From the NCBI GenBank assembly GCA_010365205.1, contig JAAFGU010000036.1, positions 1-12,319 of the forward strand: 12,319 bases of DNA. The letters are read 5' to 3'. Under the pieces are notes generated by a model that saw only the letters and a list, made by a program, of their open reading frames with translations, had not been told where the DNA came from and made no database searches. Position numbers and translations under genes: made by a program. The DNA comes from Aromatoleum sp. (GTDB lineage Bacteria; Pseudomonadota; Gammaproteobacteria; Burkholderiales; Casimicrobiaceae). This document shows positions 8,370 through 12,319 of this stretch, in pieces. Position 1 is the first letter of the stretch. Every line of letters starts with the position of its first letter.

Positions 8370-8398
8370 CGCGCCTGCGCCCAGGCGTGTGAGCACGC
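8370..8398 (+). promoter_or_regulatory. Two overlapping, mutually exclusive hairpins in the intergenic leader
   Basis: CGCGCCTG (8370-8377) can pair with CAGGCGTG (8382-8389), one G-T pair, loop of four. The right arm also contains GCGTG (8385-8389), which can instead pair with CACGC (8394-8398), loop TGAG. The two structures cannot form together. No U-run follows, so neither is a simple intrinsic terminator. They may be chance in GC-rich DNA. Confidence 0.3.
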
Positions 8399-8465
8399 AT
8401 TGGGCCGCTCCGCGCGCCGTCGCCGTGGACGGGTACTAGCCAGGCAGTTCTCAAATCCGCTACAC

Positions 8466-8486
8466 TTGTTCTCAATATGAGAGCAA
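8466..8486. promoter_or_regulatory. 21-base imperfect palindrome centred on the wHTH-MNT start codon (putative operator)
   Basis: Arms TTGTTCTCA (8466-8474) and TGAGAGCAA (8478-8486) match as inverted repeats at eight of nine positions around a three-base centre ATA. The start codon ATG (8477-8479) lies across the centre. A further half-site GTTCTCAA occurs at 8447-8454, exactly 21 bases (two helical turns) before the matching GTTCTCAA at 8468-8475. The gene it controls encodes a winged helix-turn-helix, so autorepression is the natural reading. No Shine-Dalgarno sequence precedes this ATG. Confidence 0.6.
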
Positions 8487-9106
8487 AAATCCTTCGGAAG
8501 GCGCCGCAACTGGTTGAAATTCTGTTCGGTGCTTATCGCCGCCAGATTCTTGCCCTGCTTTTGCTGCGCCCTGACGAGAGTTTCTATGTGCGGGAGATCG
8601 GTCGGCTGACCGGCGTGCCCGCGGGCTCGCTGCATCGCGAACTGAAACTGCTGAGCGATGCCGGATTGCTACGGCGATCTGTGACGGGAAACCAGGTGCG
8701 CTATCAGTTGGATCGTGCCTGCCCGATTCAGGAAGAACTGGCCGGCATCTTCCGCAAGACGGCCGGGCTCGCGGACGCGCTGCGCGAGGCGCTGCTGCCA
8801 CTTGCGGGCAAGATTCGCGTGGCATTCATCTTCGGGTCGTTGGCGCAGGGCAAGGAGCGCGCCACAAGCGACGTGGACGTGCTGGTGGTGGGCTCAGCGT
8901 CGTTTGCAGCAGTAGTCGAGGCGGTGAGCCGGGCGGGCGAGCGTTTGCGGCGAGAGGTAAATCCGGTGGTGATGGCCAAGTCCGATTTCGAGGCGAAATT
9001 GGCCGGCCGCGATCGCTTTGTTGCCCGCGTGGCTCGCGAGCCGAAAATTTTCCTCCTAGGGAATGCCAATGAGTTTGCAGAACTTGCTAAAGATCGGGCA
9101 GCTTAA
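8477..9106 (+). CDS. Winged-HTH/MNT nucleotidyltransferase fusion, putative antitoxin
   Basis: A 209-residue two-domain protein. Residues about 10-75 form a winged helix-turn-helix (YVREIGRLTGVPAGSLHRELKLL as recognition region, followed by a wing). Residues about 105-190 are a minimal nucleotidyltransferase: G120-S121 followed by S131-D132-V-D134 in the characteristic GS-x10-DxD pattern, then R159-E-V-N-P163. MNT proteins next to HEPN proteins act as antitoxins, in the MntA/HepT case by AMPylating the toxin. The fused DNA-binding domain suggests it also represses its own operon, probably at the palindrome over its start codon. The start is ATG 8477, which gives the expected short N-terminus before the first helix. 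It overlaps the HEPN gene by 38 bases. Activity is inferred from motifs only; the third acidic ligand is not certain. Confidence 0.8.
   Translation: MRAKILRKAPQLVEILFGAYRRQILALLLLRPDESFYVREIGRLTGVPAGSLHRELKLLSDAGLLRRSVTGNQVRYQLDRACPIQEELAGIFRKTAGLADALREALLPLAGKIRVAFIFGSLAQGKERATSDVDVLVVGSASFAAVVEAVSRAGERLRREVNPVVMAKSDFEAKLAGRDRFVARVAREPKIFLLGNANEFAELAKDRAA
9058..9062 (+). promoter_or_regulatory. Ribosome binding site for the HEPN gene
   Basis: AGGGA at 9058-9062 lies six bases before ATG 9069, inside the end of the wHTH-MNT gene. It favours ATG 9069 over the in-frame ATG at 9063. Confidence 0.55.
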
Positions 9107-9521
9107 GGAGCATCCGGCCGACGCTGGCGAGGTACAGCGGCTGCTGGCCGCGGCCAAGAGAAACCTGGCCGACGCGCGCGTGACCACGATCAGCTCCGAG
9201 ACGCGCTTTGACGCCGCTTATAAGACCGTGATGCAGGCCGCGCTCGCCGCATTGATGGCCCATGGCTACCGACCGGACACCAATCGTCCGGGGCATCATG
9301 TGACGGTGGTGCAGGGACTGACGCTGACCATCGGACTGGCACCCGCCCGCGTCACGGTGCTTGATACGCTGCGGCGCAAGCGCAATATCTCTGATTACAC
9401 TGGCGATGATTTGGACGATTCTTCGGTGGAACACTGCATCGCCGAGGCCGAGCGGCTGCTGCAGGATGTCGCCGGCTGGCTCAAGGCCAATCGGCCTCAC
9501 CTGACAATCCCGAAGAAATGA
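9069..9521 (+). CDS. HEPN-domain protein, putative RNase toxin partner of the MNT protein
   Basis: A 150-residue, mostly helical protein resembling HEPN-domain proteins encoded beside nucleotidyltransferases. Recognisable parts are the first helices (LLAAAKRNLADA), RFDAAYKTVMQAALAALMAHG, the GHH turn near residue 75, and the signature R102-R-K-R105-N106-I-S-D-Y110. In HEPN ribonucleases the signature is R-x4-6-H; here tyrosine stands where histidine is expected. The protein may thus be a variant RNase, be modified on that tyrosine, or be inactive. It overlaps the antitoxin gene by 38 bases at its start and the methyltransferase start by four bases (ATGA, 9518-9521), so all three are probably made from one message. 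A toxin role is inferred from the family pairing. Confidence 0.75.
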   Translation: MSLQNLLKIGQLKEHPADAGEVQRLLAAAKRNLADARVTTISSETRFDAAYKTVMQAALAALMAHGYRPDTNRPGHHVTVVQGLTLTIGLAPARVTVLDTLRRKRNISDYTGDDLDDSSVEHCIAEAERLLQDVAGWLKANRPHLTIPKK

Positions 9522-11836
9522 CACGCCCGACCAAGCCCGCCTACGACCTCACGGACGCCGAGAAGCGCGACCTGACGCAGCTCATCGCCCAGGGTCGGTC
9601 GCTCCCCGAGAAATACCGCTTCATCCTGTTCGAGGACAAGCGCGAGGTCGAACTGGTCTGGAACGGCAAGACGCGCGAGGTCTGCACGACGGTGCTGCCG
9701 TTCCAGTCACTCGAACACATCGACGAGCCGCGCAAGGAAACGAAGGTCCAGGAGGATCTGTTCGACTCGCGCGGCCGCCAGACGCGCGGCTGGACCAACA
9801 AGCTCATCTGGGGCGACAACAAGCTGATCCTGTCGTCGCTGAAATCAGGCGCGTTGCGCCGGCAGATCGAGGATGCCGGCGGCCTCAAGCTCATCTACAT
9901 CGACCCGCCGTTCGACGTCGGCGCCGACTTTTCGATGGACATCGAGATCGGCGGCGAGACCTTCCACAAGGAACCCAACCTGCTTGAACAGATCGCCTAC
10001 CGCGACACCTGGGGGCGCGGCGCTGACTCGTTCATCGCGATGATCTACGAGCGGCTGATACTTGCACGCGATCTACTCGCGAAGAGTGGATCGATATATG
10101 TCCATTGCGATTGGCGTGTGACTTCTTACATCCGCAATGTGCTTGACGAAGTATTTGGATCGTCGTGCTTCGCAAATGAGATCGTTTGGAAAAGAACAAC
10201 TGGACATGCAGACTCCTCCGCGTTCGGCTCTGTGCACGACACTATTTGGTATTACAGAAACCATGAGGCAGTAAGAAATGCCGTATTCCAGCCGTACGAC
10301 AAGGAATATGTCGACGCATACTATCGTTACGCAGATCCCGATGGTCGAAAGTTCATGTCTGACAATCTGACTGGTGCTGGCGAAGGTCCCCCACGGATAT
10401 TCGGAGATCGCGGCGCGATCGCTCCTCCTTCTGGCCGCCATTGGATGTTTAACCAAATGGGCATCGATCAAGCATTGCTTGAGAACAGGATATTTTGGAC
10501 GCGAAACGAAGTTCCTCGACTGAAGCGTTATCTCGACGAAACAGTGGGTATGGAGGCCACCGATCTGTGGGACGACATTCAGGGAGTCCGGTCGTGGCAC
10601 CGTGGCGAAGAAACGGGGTACGCAACTCAAAAGCCTGAGGCCCTTTTAGAACGCATCCTTAAGAGCAGTAGTAACGAAGGCGACCTCGTCGCCGACTTCT
10701 TCGTCGGCTCCGGCACCACCGCAGCGGTCGCCGAAAAACTCGGCCGCAAATGGATCGCCACCGACCTCGGCAAGTTCGGCATCCACACCACCCGCAAGCG
10801 ACTGATCGGCGTCCAGCGCGAGCTAAAAGCGCAGGACAAGCCCTTCCGTGCCTTCGAAGTGCTGAACCTCGGCCGCTACGAGCGGCAGGCCTACCTCAAC
10901 GTCGGAGGCCGCCTCACCGGAGCGCAGAAGGAGGAAGCGCTCGCCCGCAAGGAAGCCGACTTCCGCGAGTTGATCCTGCGCGCGTACAAGGCGCAGCCGC
11001 TCGAAGGCGAAAGTTTCTTCCACGGCAAGACGGCGGGCCGGCTGGTCGTCATCGGCCCGATCAACCTGCCGGTCGGGCGCCTCTTTGTCGAGGAAGTCAT
11101 CACCGAATGCCGCAAGCGCGGCGCCTCGCGCGTCGACCTTCTGGCCTTCGAGTTCGAGATGGGCCTCTTTCCCGCGGCGCTCGGCGAGGCGAAGGACAAG
11201 GGCATCGACCTCACGCCGAAGTACATCCCGGCGGAGGTCTTCGACAAGCGCGCCATAGATAAAGGCCAGGTCGTCTTCCACGACGTGAGCTTCGTCGAGG
11301 CCACGCCCCGCTACGCGAAGAAGAACAAGCTGGCGCTTTCCATCGAGCTGACCGACTTCTCGGTCTACTACACGCAGGGCGCCGCCGAGGCCGCGATCGC
11401 CGCAATGAAGGAAGGCAAGAGCGACGTCCTCTGCGAGAATGGCACGCTCGTCAAGGTGAGCAAGGACAAGGACGGCGCGGTGAAGCGCGAGGTGCTGACC
11501 AAGCACTGGACCGACTGGGTCGACTATTGGGCGGTCGACTTCGACTACATGAGCCGCAAGGAAATCATCAAGGTCCCGCGCGGCATGGGCGTCGAGGGCT
11601 CGCTGCCGGGCGTGCCCGCCGTGCAGGGCGAACTCGTCGAATACGAAGACCGCTGGACGGGTGGCTACATCTTCGAGAACGAGTGGCAGAGCTTCCGCAC
11701 GCGGCAGAACCGCACCCTCGAACTGACGACGGCCGAGCACGTCTACCAGCGGCCGGGACGCTACACCGTCGCGGTCAAGGTCATCGACATTTTCGGCAAC
11801 GACACGATGACGCTGGTGCCGGTTAACACAGGTTAG
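9518..11836 (+). CDS. mod: Type III-like DNA methyltransferase (Mod), beta class
   Basis: A 772-residue S-adenosylmethionine-dependent N6-adenine (or N4-cytosine) DNA methyltransferase, the modification and specificity subunit for Res. Catalytic motif IV is D129-P-P-F132 (LIYIDPPF), and the AdoMet motif I is A392-D-F-F-V-G-S-G399. Motif IV before motif I defines the beta class, with the target-recognition domain expected between them, about residues 180-385. That stretch is AT-rich and carries rare codons. After motif I come about 370 residues I cannot assign to a catalytic motif. They end in a beta-rich segment, YQRPGRYTVAVKVIDIFGND, that resembles a PKD/immunoglobulin-like strand pattern. 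The start overlaps the HEPN stop (ATGA), with only a weak GAAGAA before it, so translation is probably coupled. The last few codons abut IS1380 remains. Confidence 0.9.
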   Translation: MTRPTKPAYDLTDAEKRDLTQLIAQGRSLPEKYRFILFEDKREVELVWNGKTREVCTTVLPFQSLEHIDEPRKETKVQEDLFDSRGRQTRGWTNKLIWGDNKLILSSLKSGALRRQIEDAGGLKLIYIDPPFDVGADFSMDIEIGGETFHKEPNLLEQIAYRDTWGRGADSFIAMIYERLILARDLLAKSGSIYVHCDWRVTSYIRNVLDEVFGSSCFANEIVWKRTTGHADSSAFGSVHDTIWYYRNHEAVRNAVFQPYDKEYVDAYYRYADPDGRKFMSDNLTGAGEGPPRIFGDRGAIAPPSGRHWMFNQMGIDQALLENRIFWTRNEVPRLKRYLDETVGMEATDLWDDIQGVRSWHRGEETGYATQKPEALLERILKSSSNEGDLVADFFVGSGTTAAVAEKLGRKWIATDLGKFGIHTTRKRLIGVQRELKAQDKPFRAFEVLNLGRYERQAYLNVGGRLTGAQKEEALARKEADFRELILRAYKAQPLEGESFFHGKTAGRLVVIGPINLPVGRLFVEEVITECRKRGASRVDLLAFEFEMGLFPAALGEAKDKGIDLTPKYIPAEVFDKRAIDKGQVVFHDVSFVEATPRYAKKNKLALSIELTDFSVYYTQGAAEAAIAAMKEGKSDVLCENGTLVKVSKDKDGAVKREVLTKHWTDWVDYWAVDFDYMSRKEIIKVPRGMGVEGSLPGVPAVQGELVEYEDRWTGGYIFENEWQSFRTRQNRTLELTTAEHVYQRPGRYTVAVKVIDIFGNDTMTLVPVNTG
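10060..10676 (+). other. Compositionally foreign block inside mod (putative exchanged target-recognition domain)
   Basis: By hand count, 10081-10680 is about 51% G+C, against 63-68% in 60-base blocks on either side (9541-9600, 9961-10020, 10681-10740). Codons rare elsewhere cluster here: ATA, AGA, AGG and TTA. The block runs from about residue 181 to 386, between motif IV and motif I, and the change at both edges is sharp. The edges are approximate. This pattern fits import of a new recognition domain into an otherwise native-looking gene. Confidence 0.65.
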
Positions 11837-12216
11837 GCGGGCGGCCACGCTTGGCGCAACCGGGTGACCAACAGCTTGAGGATCGCCGCCGCATGCAGCG
11901 CCGCATCCTTCTTCGCCGGGCGCAGGTACGCGACCAGCAATTGCTCGCCGCAGAAAACGTAGAGTGGCAGGAAGCAGAAATTGTCGTAGTAGCCGCTGAA
12001 GTGACGCCCTTCCTGATTGCCATGGACCAGATCGTCGGTGGCGTCGAAGTCCAGCACCAGTTCTTCCGGCGCGCGCTTGAACGAAGCGATGAACTGCTCG
12101 ACCAGAATGTGTTGCATCGCCACCGCCGCGCTGCGATTGGCGCGGTTCTCGAACCGGCACAGGGTCGGGCTGGATGCCGCAGGCCGAAGCTTATCGAGCG
12201 CTGTTTGCAACGCCAG
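11837..12216 (-). pseudogene. IS1380-family transposase fragment, truncated at both ends
   Basis: A leftward frame encodes an internal part of an IS1380 transposase: SSPTLCRFEN, then LVLDFDATDDLVHGNQEG with the first catalytic aspartates, then FLPLYVFCGEQLLVAYLRP and a helix ending RLRQAWP. Homology stops after RQAWP, about 11845, followed by two residues and a stop (TAA at 11835-11833) that overlaps the last codon and stop of mod. The rest of the DDE domain, including the usual downstream RxDSGF block, is missing. On the other side, the N-terminus before LALQTALDKLRP is replaced by the end of an IS3-like element near 12216. The open frame continues to 12309 only by chance through that element. 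The fragment cannot encode an active transposase. Confidence 0.8.
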
Positions 12217-12319
12217 TGACCTGCCGTGTTTTCGTACCGGCTGAAATTTGGAAGAATGGCTCCTTGGGACAGCGAGGGGCACATGCGAAAGAGTCGTTAC
12301 AACGAGCAACAGATGGTCA
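12217..12319 (+). mobile_element. Left end of an IS3-family insertion sequence (cut by the window)
   Basis: The IS1380 homology ends at about 12216, and the next bases, TGACCTGCCGTG, begin with TG as IS3-family terminal repeats do. An orfA-like start follows 66 bases later. The other terminal repeat and the target duplication are outside the window, so the exact end at 12217 is provisional. Confidence 0.5.
12283..12319 (+). CDS. IS3-family transposase OrfA, first 12 codons
   Basis: ATG at 12283, with a strong GAGGGG ribosome binding site at 12274-12279, opens a frame reading MRKSRYNEQQMV to the window edge. IS3-family OrfA proteins typically begin M(K/R)KSRF/Y-S/T-E-E-Q-I before their helix-turn-helix. 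Only the first 12 codons are seen, so the assignment rests on this motif and on the neighbouring IS end. Confidence 0.6.
   Translation, partial: MRKSRYNEQQMV

Noticed and set aside
4139..8635. A 1498-codon open frame on the minus strand, antisense to the aldehyde dehydrogenase and res genes
   Set aside because: It spans two well-supported genes on the other strand plus the gap between them, has no recognisable domain, and is rich in R, A, D and V as expected for a shadow frame in high-GC DNA.
5528..11836. BREX, DISARM or another multi-gene defence system
   Set aside because: Only a helicase-nuclease and one beta-class methyltransferase are present besides the HEPN/MNT pair; no PglX/PglZ, BrxC-like ATPase, DrmA/DrmB or phospholipase D gene is seen. 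Type III-like RM explains both large genes.
10823..12160. A 445-codon minus-strand frame opposite the end of mod
   Set aside because: It runs across mod and the IS1380 fragment in the wrong frame for the transposase and has no domain of its own.
1..12319. CRISPR array, tRNA or rRNA gene
   Set aside because: No regularly spaced repeats and no tRNA or rRNA signature were seen in the window.

Overview
The window is high-GC DNA. Codon use, a TAGAAT-type -10 box, the start of an EamA-type permease and the insertion-sequence families point to a betaproteobacterium (inference; no rRNA or other phylogenetic marker is present). It has three parts: a chromosomal-looking amine-catabolism operon, a restriction-modification (RM) island with an embedded toxin-antitoxin-like pair, and insertion-sequence debris at the right edge.

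Left part (1-5512). A partial permease gene runs leftward off the window. Facing away from it, across a 149-base divergent promoter region, is a tight five-gene operon: a glutamine-synthetase-like gamma-glutamylamide ligase, a GNAT acetyltransferase, an iron-dependent alcohol dehydrogenase, a class I amidotransferase-fold gamma-glutamyl hydrolase (PuuD-like) and an aldehyde dehydrogenase (PuuC-like). The set resembles the Puu polyamine route, but the FAD amine oxidase (PuuB) is missing and an Fe-alcohol dehydrogenase stands in its place. The simplest reading is that an amino alcohol (ethanolamine type) is capped with glutamate, oxidised from alcohol to aldehyde to acid, then hydrolysed to glutamate plus an amino acid.

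Middle part (5528-11836). A type III-like RM system is split around a HEPN/MNT pair, in the order res (helicase plus PD-(D/E)XK nuclease), wHTH-MNT nucleotidyltransferase, HEPN protein, mod (beta-class DNA methyltransferase). res starts only 15 bases after the aldehyde dehydrogenase with no visible promoter of its own. The nucleotidyltransferase, HEPN and mod genes form a second unit behind a 213-base intergenic region. Their reading frames overlap by 38 and 4 bases, so the putative toxin and the methyltransferase are probably translationally coupled. A 21-base imperfect palindrome is centred on the start codon of the wHTH-MNT gene and is a good candidate for its own operator. The central part of mod, where the target-recognition domain should lie, is clearly AT-richer and uses rare codons, which suggests replacement by recombination.

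Right part (11837-12319). A leftward IS1380-family transposase fragment has lost its C-terminal half right at the end of mod. On its other side it is interrupted by the left end of an IS3-family element whose orfA begins at the window edge. The RM island therefore abuts mobile DNA.
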